DNA of 33,072 nucleotides, taken from Ilumatobacteraceae bacterium. Its GTDB lineage: Bacteria; Actinomycetota; Acidimicrobiia; Acidimicrobiales; Ilumatobacteraceae. Where the stretch lies: NCBI GenBank assembly GCA_024644465.1, contig JAHEKY010000025.1, positions 1 through 33,072 of the forward strand, given 5' to 3'. The notes beneath the pieces were generated by a model. That model searched no databases, was not told the DNA's origin, and worked only from the letters and a program-made list of their open reading frames with translations. Shown here piece by piece: positions 25,544 through 32,517 of this stretch (positions are counted from its first letter, which is position 1; every line of letters starts with the position of its first letter). The position numbers were made by a program, and so were the translations under genes.

Positions 25544-25674
25544 TGTCACCGCGCACTGACGCGCGGTTCGAGTCGACGCGCCCGCTGACTCGCGAATTGA
25601 TGTCGACGCGCCCGCTGATGCGCGCCCGCTGTCGACGCGCCCGCTGACGCGCGGATCGGTGTCGATTCGCCCGG
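25544..25674. repeat. Degenerate ~30-nt tandem repeat downstream of the HNH gene
   Basis: Four to five head-to-tail units start at 25544 (28 bases), 25572 (30), 25602 (29), 25631 (30) and 25661 (partial). The unit begins GTCGACGCGCCCGCTGACGC, and each carries small CGCGC/GCGCG palindromes. The first and last units are the most diverged. Open frames through it on both strands are repetitive (STRPLTR, SGRVDS) and not convincing as protein. Confidence 0.8.
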
Positions 25675-25806
25675 AGCTGCTCGGTCCGGCCGCGACCTCG
25701 GTCCGCCGCGATCGATTGGGCGGGCATCGAAACGTCCGATGGCCTCTTCCGGCGAACGTCGAGCAGAGATACAAGGAGATTGGAGAACTGACGAGGAGGT
25801 CGGGCT

Positions 25807-27690
25807 GTGGGTGTTGGTCGGCTGCTTCCGATGATGGCGATCGTGGCCGTCGCCGCGTGCGGCGGAGGCGGGGCGACCGATGGCACCGAGTCGACGGGGC
25901 CGCCGCCATCGACCACCGCGTCGACCCAGCCTGAACAGCCCGAGCCGACCACCCCGCCCGGGTCGGCTCCCGGATCGGCGCCGACGAGCAGCCCGCCGTC
26001 GGCAATCAGCCTGCCGGACAGCTGGCTGCGCTACGGCCCCGACGGGCTCCTCCTGGTGGACGCCGATCGAGAGCAACTGCTCGTCGACCGACCGATCGCC
26101 TGGGCGGCGTCCGACGGCGCCGGGGGAGTCCTGTTCACGGAACAGAACCCCGACCGATTCGGGCCGACATGGTGGCTCCCGGCCGGCGGGAGCGACCCGG
26201 CTGTCGTGTCGGAGTGGGACGACCCGCTGCTCGCGGCGCTCGTGGGTGGCCGGCCGGCGGCCGTCGGCTCGATGCCGACCACCGAGTGCGCAGCGGACGG
26301 CGAGGTCCACATGGTGGCGCGCATCCTCACCACTGCTGAGGAGGTCACCCTGCAGTGTGGGGTCGGCGGGCAGGATGCGGGCCGCGAGCCCGATTCGTTC
26401 GGCGGGGGCATCTACGTCGGTGTCGAGTGGGATGCGGTGCATCCGAGCGGCCGGTCGACCGACATCGGGCTGGTGTTCCGTGACGGTTCGGGCGCCGCCG
26501 TCGACGTGGCCACGAACCCGTACGCCGACGACTGCAGCCCGTGCTCGCTGCGAGCCGCGCTCGCGCCGGACGGTTCCCGCCTGGCGGTCGTCCATCGGCC
26601 CGATGCGCCGCCGTTCCGGCCGGACGAGTACGACGAGTGGCTCGTCTCCACCTCCTCGATCCTCGCGGAGCTCACCGTGTTCGACCTGAGCACCGGCGAG
26701 TCGGTCTTCTCCGTTCCGCTCGCGGCGGGCTCGACCCCGCCAACGGGCGGCTGGTTCGACGGTCGCTTCGTGGTCGTCGAGCACGACGCCGTCACCCCAG
26801 CCGACGCCGGCGGGATGGTGACGATCATCGACACCGAGACCGGCGCCACCACGGAGTTGCCGGGACGGGTGGCCCTCGAAGTGATCCTCACCGACGGGCC
26901 TCCACCCGGTGGCGTGGCCCCACCCGGCGATGTGCAGACGACGGCGATCCTGCGGCCGGACGGCCTCGGCCCGTTCACGTTCGGTGCGGACGCGGCCGCG
27001 GTCGAGGCCTGGCTCGGCGAACAGCTCGGCCCGCCCGACACGGCGATCGTCGAGCCCGGGCAGGGCGGGTGGCCGCTCCCGTCGTGCACGGAGCGGCGCC
27101 TCGCGTACTGGGCCGGTGCCGGTTTGACGGTCGGCTTCACCGACCTCCACCGCCGCGACGCCGCACCCGCCGCCGACTGCGACGACGCCCCGCAGCTCGC
27201 CGCCCCGCATCTCGCAGCGTGGTACGTCGACGCCGAGTCCTCGCCCTGGTTCGTCCCCGGGCACGGCGACAGCTCGGCGGTCGCACTCGACCGGTATCTC
27301 ACCACCGGAGCGGGCACCACCGGAGCGGGCATCGGCCTCGGAGCCACCGCGGGCGAGTTGCGCGCTGCGGACGCGTCCGTCACGTTCGGCGAGTGGTACC
27401 TCGACGAGTACTCCCCGTCGCCGTTCGTGACGTCGGACGGGATGCGCGGCCGGGTCGCATGGGAGCCCGTCGCAGACGTGCAGCGCGCCCTGAACGAGCT
27501 GGGTGAGGCGTTGGCCGTCGACGGCACGTTCGGCCCGCGGACACAGGCGGCGACCGCGGCGTTCCAGGCTGAGAACGAGATCGACGAGGTCGGGCTGGGG
27601 CCGCAGACGCTCGATCGGCTCGGGGTGGCCGTGCCGGACGGCGCGCCGATCGTCTATCTGGCCGCCGGGCCGTGGGAGTGGAACTTCTAG
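25807..27690 (+). CDS. Large lipoprotein with a C-terminal peptidoglycan-binding domain
   Basis: This 627-residue exported protein starts with a lipoprotein signal (MGVGRLLPMMAIVAVAACGG, Cys18). A Thr/Pro/Ser linker follows (20-70), then about 300 residues with WD/TolB-like propeller traits (APDGSRLAVVHRP, FDLSTGESVFSVPL, TIIDTETGATTELPG). A middle region reads RPDGLGPFTFGADAAAVEAWLGEQLG, a pattern seen in other actinobacterial secreted proteins. The last 60 residues are a peptidoglycan-binding helix bundle (VQRALNELGE, VDGTFGPRTQAATAAFQ, LGPQTLDRLG). It would link membrane and cell wall. GAGGAGGT before GTG 25807 sets the start. A 15-base unit is duplicated exactly at 27301-27330, giving TTGAGTTGAG. 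Confidence 0.8.
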   Translation: MGVGRLLPMMAIVAVAACGGGGATDGTESTGPPPSTTASTQPEQPEPTTPPGSAPGSAPTSSPPSAISLPDSWLRYGPDGLLLVDADREQLLVDRPIAWAASDGAGGVLFTEQNPDRFGPTWWLPAGGSDPAVVSEWDDPLLAALVGGRPAAVGSMPTTECAADGEVHMVARILTTAEEVTLQCGVGGQDAGREPDSFGGGIYVGVEWDAVHPSGRSTDIGLVFRDGSGAAVDVATNPYADDCSPCSLRAALAPDGSRLAVVHRPDAPPFRPDEYDEWLVSTSSILAELTVFDLSTGESVFSVPLAAGSTPPTGGWFDGRFVVVEHDAVTPADAGGMVTIIDTETGATTELPGRVALEVILTDGPPPGGVAPPGDVQTTAILRPDGLGPFTFGADAAAVEAWLGEQLGPPDTAIVEPGQGGWPLPSCTERRLAYWAGAGLTVGFTDLHRRDAAPAADCDDAPQLAAPHLAAWYVDAESSPWFVPGHGDSSAVALDRYLTTGAGTTGAGIGLGATAGELRAADASVTFGEWYLDEYSPSPFVTSDGMRGRVAWEPVADVQRALNELGEALAVDGTFGPRTQAATAAFQAENEIDEVGLGPQTLDRLGVAVPDGAPIVYLAAGPWEWNF

Positions 27691-27790
27691 CGTGCCGCGG
27701 TCAGCCTGCGCGACGACCCGTGAACGCTCTCGCCACCCACCGTGCCCATGACGCCCGTGGCTTCCGACGATTTCGACACCGACGTCGCCG

Positions 27791-28282
27791 TCAGGCCGGG
27801 CAGACGTCGCGTTCGGGGCCGTCGACGGCGTCGTCGGACTCCGGTTCGAAGCGGCGGCGGAACGTGAACGCGTGCGGCGTCGGGCCGTGCTCGCGGAGGT
27901 GTTCCAGCCGGTCGATCGCCTCCTCCACGGTCGGGCGGTGGCCGGCGGGCACCCACCACAGCACGACCGCCACGTCGTCGAACCGTTGGAACCACTCCCG
28001 CCGACGCCGGAGGTACTCGGTGTGGGCCGTGCGGTACACATAGCCCGCCAGTGCCTCGACCGACTCCCACGTGGAGAAGTTGACGAGGATCTCGTCGTCG
28101 TCGAACGGCCGCTCGTCGGTCGCGTTGCCGGCCTCGGTCTGGAAGCGCCACACGAAACCGGCGCTGTCGTCGGCGAGCGCGTTGATCGGATCGAGCGCGT
28201 CGACGAACTCGGCGACCGCAGGTGAGTCGATCGGCGCGACCAAGCGGCCGACGTTGAGCTGGGCGAGGTCGTACTGCCGCAT
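27791..28282 (-). CDS. DUF3291 family protein
   Basis: This 163-residue cytosolic protein matches the DUF3291 family. The opening YDLAQLNVGRLVAPIDSPAVAEFVDALDPINALAD, GFVWRFQTEAGNAT and VNFSTWESVEALAGYVYRTAH are highly typical. The family has a dimeric alpha/beta-barrel fold related to antibiotic-biosynthesis monooxygenases, and its function is not known. ATG 28282 is preferred over the one at 28291 because family members begin right before the YxLAQLN motif. It is convergent with the large lipoprotein gene (100 bases between stops). Confidence 0.85.
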   Translation of the reverse strand: MRQYDLAQLNVGRLVAPIDSPAVAEFVDALDPINALADDSAGFVWRFQTEAGNATDERPFDDDEILVNFSTWESVEALAGYVYRTAHTEYLRRRREWFQRFDDVAVVLWWVPAGHRPTVEEAIDRLEHLREHGPTPHAFTFRRRFEPESDDAVDGPERDVCPA

Positions 28283-28342
28283 CGACGCCAAGGTACTCGG
28301 CGGTGCCCTGACCCGGCCGTGCGACGACTCGGTGCGCCCGGA

Positions 28343-29134
28343 TCAGCGCAGGGTCGCGAAGACCTGGACCCAGTACAGCTGCCCCTCGTCGGAGACGGCG
28401 ACTGCCACACCGATCTCGGTGAACAGCGGGTTCAGGATGTTCGCAGCGTGGCCCGGGCTGGCCATCCAGCCGCGCATCACGGCGTCGGAGGACCGGAACG
28501 CACAAGCGATGTTCTCACCCCAGCGGCTGATCCGCAGGCCGGTGCGCAGGATCCGCTCGGCACCGTTCGAACCGTCGGAGCCCGTGTGGGTGAGGTGGCC
28601 GAGCGCGCACAGTGCGTTGCGCTGGTCGACGGCGTGGGCGAGGGCGGCCTGGTTCAGCTTCGAGTTCATCCGGACCGGGGCGAGGCCGGCCGCGGCGCGG
28701 CGTTCGTTGGTGAGGTCGACGACGCGTTGCTCTTCGGAGACGGGCCGGGTGATCGCGGCCGCCGGCGGTTGCGTCGTGGGCGTCGGCGCGGGTGCCGGCT
28801 CGTAGGTCGGCTTGGTCGGTACCGGCTTCATCCGCTTCGCGGGGACGAGGTCGATCGGCTTCAGCACTGCGAGACCGGGCTGGGTCGCACCCTGCGCAGT
28901 CGGCTGCTCGGTCGGGACGGGCTCGGGGTCGGCGGCGAACGTCGCCGGCGAGCCCTCGAGGCCGATCATTCCGCCACCGAGGACGAGTGCCGCAGCGAGG
29001 ATCGCACCCCGTGAACGCCTCGACGTAGCGGTCGAGGGAACCGTCGAGGAAGCAGTCGAGGCGAGGCTCGTGGGCAGCGTCGCCGGCGCGGTGTCGTGCG
29101 AGTCGCGTCCGGGCGTCGACAGTCTGCTGCTCAT
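28343..29134 (-). CDS. Exported CAP/SCP-domain (YkwD-like) protein
   Basis: This 263-residue protein has a Ser/Thr-rich N-tail, a hydrophobic export segment (about 44-60, GAILAAALVLGGGMIGL) and a Pro/Thr linker (70-130) with PTKPTYEPAPAPTPTTQPP. The CAP domain follows: NERRAAAGLAPVRMNSKLNQAALAHA, LGHLTHTG, RISRWGENIACAF, MRGWMASPGHAANILNPLFTEIGVAVAV and YWVQVFATL. The His and Glu residues of the CAP cavity (HLTHTG, GENIA, SPGH) are present. Bacterial CAP proteins are secreted and often implicated in cell-wall or stress biology, but without an agreed activity. The long N-tail before the hydrophobic segment is unusual; an internal start is possible. Confidence 0.88.
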   Translation of the reverse strand: MSSRLSTPGRDSHDTAPATLPTSLASTASSTVPSTATSRRSRGAILAAALVLGGGMIGLEGSPATFAADPEPVPTEQPTAQGATQPGLAVLKPIDLVPAKRMKPVPTKPTYEPAPAPTPTTQPPAAAITRPVSEEQRVVDLTNERRAAAGLAPVRMNSKLNQAALAHAVDQRNALCALGHLTHTGSDGSNGAERILRTGLRISRWGENIACAFRSSDAVMRGWMASPGHAANILNPLFTEIGVAVAVSDEGQLYWVQVFATLR

Positions 29135-29260
29135 GCAGACTGCTTCGTCGCTCGCAGCCTCTGCCTAAAGTCAAGATTGCGGCAAGCGCGCCACCCATCG
29201 TGGCAGAAGATTCGCCCACCGGGCGTTCGTCAAGATGCGCAGCCGAGGATCCGGCCCCAG

Positions 29261-29415
29261 TCACATCAGGGTCGGGCGCAGGAGCACCCGGGCGGCCGCG
29301 GCGGTCACAACGGTGTCAGGCCCCGCGCACATCAGGGTCAGGTCGCGGTCGGGCCGCGGTCACCTCGAGGGCAGGCCACGGTCGGGCCACGGTCAGGCCG
29401 CGGTCAGGGTCAGCC
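29261..29415. repeat. Degenerate short tandem repeat (unit CGGTCRGGCCR)
   Basis: Between the CAP gene and the LPXTG gene, 11-base units of the form CGGTC(G/A)GGCC(G/A) recur, most regularly at 29344-29415. A CACATCAGGGTC pair occurs near 29262 and 29328. The array runs into the stop codon of the LPXTG gene (29410-29412). The rest of 29135-29409 holds no gene. Confidence 0.65.
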
Positions 29416-29754
29416 CGTGGCGGGGGAGTCGGCCGTGCGGCGCCGCGTCGCGATGATCACGATCAGGCCGCCGGTCAGCAGCAGCGTGCCGATCTGCAGG
29501 AGCACGGTCGTGCCGGAAGAACCGGTCTTCGGCAGGTCGACCGGTGGCGCGGTGGTCGGCGGCGGCGTGTCGGGCACCGTGCCGCCCTCGGGCTCGACGA
29601 CCGGGTAGACGTCACCCGCGGCAGGACATCCGGGGGGCGCCGTGTCGGCTTCCGCGCAGTCCTCAGGTGTCGGCAACGGCACGACGGCGGACGCCGGTGC
29701 TGACGCGATCATGCCGACCGATGCGGCGAAGACGATGGCGATGAGCTTCTTCAT
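29410..29754 (-). CDS. Small LPXTG cell-wall-anchored protein
   Basis: This 114-residue protein has a signal peptide (1-23, MKKLIAIVFAASVGMIASA..), a short Pro/Asp/Cys-containing exposed part (24-72) and a complete sortase signal: LPKTG (74-78), a membrane helix (about 83-102) and RRR. Sortase would cut after Thr and link it to the wall. With only about 50 exposed residues it may display a short peptide or glycan acceptor. CAGGAGG five bases before ATG 29754 sets the start, which overlaps the stop of the preceding dehydratase gene (ATGA). No sortase gene is in the window. Confidence 0.87.
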   Translation of the reverse strand: MKKLIAIVFAASVGMIASAPASAVVPLPTPEDCAEADTAPPGCPAAGDVYPVVEPEGGTVPDTPPPTTAPPVDLPKTGSSGTTVLLQIGTLLLTGGLIVIIATRRRTADSPATG

Positions 29755-31649
29755 GGTGTCCTCCTGGGGGACGTCGAGGAATGATCCGGGCGATCCCCGG
29801 CAACCAGAGTACCAGGGTCGTTGTGCAGGGAACAGTCCGTCATCAGGGCGAGACCGGCGAGTGTGTTGGGGGCGACGCCGTGCGCCGCGCACTGATCGAG
29901 ACCTGCTGCGAGCTCGAGCGGGTCGACCGTGACGTGGTCGATCATCGGGTGGAACGGGCGGTTCGCGGCTTCGCCGTTGCCGAGCAGGATCTCGTGCATC
30001 TTCTCGCCCGGTCGCAGACCGGTGAACACGATCTCGATGTCCTCGCCCGATTGGTCGATCAGCTGCTGGGCCACGTCGAGCACGCTCATCGGCGTACCCA
30101 TGTCGAGCACCAGCACCTCGGCGGGCCGGCCGATCGCCGCAGCCTGCATCGTGAGCCGGACGGCCTCTCGTACCGCCATGAAGTATCGGGTCACGTCAGG
30201 ATGCGTGACCGTGACCGGCCCGCCCTGGTTGATCTGGTTGGTGAATGTTTCGAGTGCGGAGCCGCGGCTGCCGATCACGTTGCCGAACCGCACCGACACG
30301 AACGGCCGTCCGGTGCGCCTCGCGGCGGACGCGGTCAGCCGTTCGGCGATCCGCTTCGAGTAGCCGAGCACGTTGGCCGGGTTCGCTGCCTTGTCGGTGC
30401 TGATGTTGACGACGCGGTCGACGTTGCGGTGCTCGCACACGCTCAACACGTTGGACGTGCCGAGCACGTTGGTCTTCCACCCCTCGCTCGGCGCCCCTTC
30501 GAGTGCCGGCACGTGCTTCAGTGCCGCGGCGTGGAACACGAGCTGCGGTCGGTGGTGGGCGAACACCTCGTCGAGGCGGTCGATGTCGCGGATGTCGGCG
30601 AGCACGGAAACGCACGTGGCCCGATGCTCCGGCGGGAGTGAGCCGATCACCGCGTGGAGCAGCGAGTCGTCGCGGTCGACGGCGATCAGCGATGCGGGCT
30701 CGAACGCGGCGAGCTGGCGCACGAGCTCCGAGCCGATCGAGCCACCCGCGCCGGTGACGAGCACTCGTGCCCGGTTGACGAGCGCCTCGACGGCGGAGGA
30801 GTCGATGTCGACGACGTTGCGGTTGAGGACGTCCTCGTCGGAGTACCGCGAGATCTCACGGGGGCTGCCCTCGCCGACGAGCCGCTGCATCGGCGGCATC
30901 ACGAGTGTCTCGAGGCCGGCCGCGGCCACCCGCTCGTGGAGTCGGTGCAGCTCGGCACCGGAGGCGGACGGCATCGCGAGCAGTACGGAGCGGGCGTTGT
31001 GCCGGCGGGCGATCGCGGGCAGATCGACGGCACCACCTTCGACGCGGACGCCGCCGATGCGGCGGTTCCGTGCGGACGGGTGGTCGTCGACGATCGCGAC
31101 CGGGCGGTAGGCGCTCGTGCCGACGTTCTGCATCGAGCGGATCGCGCGCTCGCCGCCCTCACCCGCGCCGTACACGATCACCGCGGTGCGGTCCATCGCG
31201 GCGAGTTCGGCGATCCGCCGCGCCCGCACCCGGCGGAGGTAGCGGTGGCCGAACATCAGGCAGACGGCGAGCGAGGTCGACACGACGATGATCTGGCCAC
31301 CGCGCGCCGCGTCACTGATCGCGAACTCGGTCCCGACGACGACGAGGCCGGTCGCGCCCGCGGTCACGGCGACGGCGCCCGCCTCTTCGAAGCTGAATTG
31401 ACGGAAATGGCCGCGGTAGAGGCCGGTGGCTGCGCCGAACAGCAACTGCAGGAACAGCGCGATCACCAGCAGGGTCAGCGCCGTGGAGTTCATCGCACTC
31501 ATCGCGTAGAACGCGCTGGCGGTCAGCAGTGCGAGCTTCCACGACAGGAGGTCGAGCACGACGACCATGCCGCTCCGCCAGCCCGCGTCCGTCGACGCCC
31601 GGCGTGTCTCGCCGGTCGCCCGCTCCACCTTCGTTCCGATACCCAACAT
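29751..31649 (-). CDS. CapD/PglF/WbpM-type UDP-sugar 4,6-dehydratase (membrane)
   Basis: This 632-residue protein has an N-terminal membrane part with four helices (about 25-120), a first Rossmann domain (VIVYGAGEGGERAIRSM, about 150) and a second, catalytic SDR domain (VLVTGAGGSIGSELVRQL) with STDKAANPANVLGYSKR and RFGNVIGSRGS. Family members convert UDP-GlcNAc to a 4-keto-6-deoxy sugar for polysaccharides or glycoproteins. Where many relatives have Met four residues before the active-site Lys, this protein has Leu (VLGYSK). ATG 31649 (MLGIGTK) is the natural start; a longer frame upstream runs through the divergent promoter region. Its 3' end carries the Shine-Dalgarno sequence of the LPXTG gene. 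Confidence 0.9.
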   Translation of the reverse strand: MLGIGTKVERATGETRRASTDAGWRSGMVVVLDLLSWKLALLTASAFYAMSAMNSTALTLLVIALFLQLLFGAATGLYRGHFRQFSFEEAGAVAVTAGATGLVVVGTEFAISDAARGGQIIVVSTSLAVCLMFGHRYLRRVRARRIAELAAMDRTAVIVYGAGEGGERAIRSMQNVGTSAYRPVAIVDDHPSARNRRIGGVRVEGGAVDLPAIARRHNARSVLLAMPSASGAELHRLHERVAAAGLETLVMPPMQRLVGEGSPREISRYSDEDVLNRNVVDIDSSAVEALVNRARVLVTGAGGSIGSELVRQLAAFEPASLIAVDRDDSLLHAVIGSLPPEHRATCVSVLADIRDIDRLDEVFAHHRPQLVFHAAALKHVPALEGAPSEGWKTNVLGTSNVLSVCEHRNVDRVVNISTDKAANPANVLGYSKRIAERLTASAARRTGRPFVSVRFGNVIGSRGSALETFTNQINQGGPVTVTHPDVTRYFMAVREAVRLTMQAAAIGRPAEVLVLDMGTPMSVLDVAQQLIDQSGEDIEIVFTGLRPGEKMHEILLGNGEAANRPFHPMIDHVTVDPLELAAGLDQCAAHGVAPNTLAGLALMTDCSLHNDPGTLVAGDRPDHSSTSPRRTP

Positions 31650-31818
31650 ATCCACCCACGATTTACGCGCATTACCACAGGCTGTGGTCCTGACCGCGGA
31701 TGCCGAACCTACATCGCTTGCGACAATTCGCAAAGTGGTTTTCCGGACTCTTGACGATCGAGTCCGCCCGCCGGGTGGTGGGCGGGCGGCGCTCGCCGGG
31801 TTCGATACGGTGAGCGCC
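31650..31818. promoter_or_regulatory. Divergent promoter region between the dehydratase and acetyltransferase genes
   Basis: The region is relatively AT-rich and holds three small inverted repeats: ACCACA-GGC-TGTGGT (31674-31688), TTGCGA-CAAT-TCGCAA (31718-31733) and GGACTC-N9-GAGTCC (31745-31765). TACGGT (31806-31811) fits a -10 element for the plus-strand gene. The repeats could be operators for the two divergent glycan genes. Confidence 0.45.
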
Positions 31819-32487
31819 GTGGACGCCACCGATCTGCCCCGTGTGCTGCTGGTTGGCGCCGGCGGACACGCCCGGATGTGCATCGAAGCCCTGAATTCCG
31901 GCGCCTCCGTTGCCCTCGTCGGCGCGGTCTCCGCGGACGGAACCGGGCTCGAATCGCTCGGGGTGCCGGTGCTCGGGTGTGATGTCGACGTCGAAAAGAT
32001 CGCGCAGCGTGAGAATGTGTCCACGTTCTGCGTCGCGATCGGCCACAATTCGACACGCGAACGTCACATTCGAATGTTGACGGAGCGTGGTCATCTCGTC
32101 ACGCGTGTCGTCAGCCCGTCGGCGATCGTCTCCACGACGGCGGTCCTCGGTGCCGGTGTGCAGTTGATGCCGGCCGCGGTCGTCAACGCGGCGACGAGTC
32201 TCGGTGTCGGCACGATCGTCAACACGAACGCCACGGTCGACCACGACTGCCGCGTCGGCGACTTCGTCCACATCGGGCCGGGGGTCGCGATCGGCGGCGA
32301 CGTCACGATTGGCGATCGCGCGCTGATCGGTCTCGGTGCGCGGGTCCTGCCCGGCATCACGATCGGCGCCGACGCGACGGTCGGCGCGGGTGCCGTGGTG
32401 ATCGCCGATGTCCGCGCCGGTGCGACCGTCGTCGGTGTCCCGGCACGCGAGCTGAGCCCGCAAGCGCAGGCGCCCGGCGATCAGTGA
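31819..32487 (+). CDS. PglD/NeuD-type sugar O/N-acetyltransferase (left-handed beta-helix)
   Basis: This 222-residue enzyme has an N-terminal Rossmann-like domain for the UDP-sugar (VLLVGAGGHARMCIEAL) and a C-terminal hexapeptide-repeat beta-helix for acetyl-CoA (about 95-215: VLGAGVQLMPAAVV, VGDFVHIGPGVAIGGDVTIGDRALIG, GITIGADATVGAGAVV). The likely general-base His is in ATVDHDC. Relatives acetylate a 4-amino sugar in bacillosamine or sialic-acid-like pathways. GTG 31819 is chosen because TACGGT lies seven bases upstream; GTG 31810 is an alternative. The phosphoglycosyl transferase gene starts two bases after its stop. Confidence 0.88.
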   Translation: MDATDLPRVLLVGAGGHARMCIEALNSGASVALVGAVSADGTGLESLGVPVLGCDVDVEKIAQRENVSTFCVAIGHNSTRERHIRMLTERGHLVTRVVSPSAIVSTTAVLGAGVQLMPAAVVNAATSLGVGTIVNTNATVDHDCRVGDFVHIGPGVAIGGDVTIGDRALIGLGARVLPGITIGADATVGAGAVVIADVRAGATVVGVPARELSPQAQAPGDQ

Positions 32488-32517
32488 CGATGATCAGTGA
32501 TCGTGATCGAGTGACGG
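32479..32517 (+). repeat. Three 13-nt tandem repeats at a gene junction
   Basis: GATCAGTGACGAT, GATCAGTGATCGT and GATCGAGTGACGG follow head to tail. They cover the acetyltransferase stop and the ATG 32490 of the next gene. As 13 is not a multiple of three, gain or loss of a unit would shift which start and stop are used. Confidence 0.7.

Noticed and set aside
25544-25674. Tandem repeat considered as a CRISPR array
   Set aside because: Units are contiguous at about 30 bases with no unique spacers, and no cas genes are near.
25546-28410. 954-codon open frame on the minus strand
   Set aside because: It runs through the tandem repeat and antisense to the large lipoprotein; no family features.
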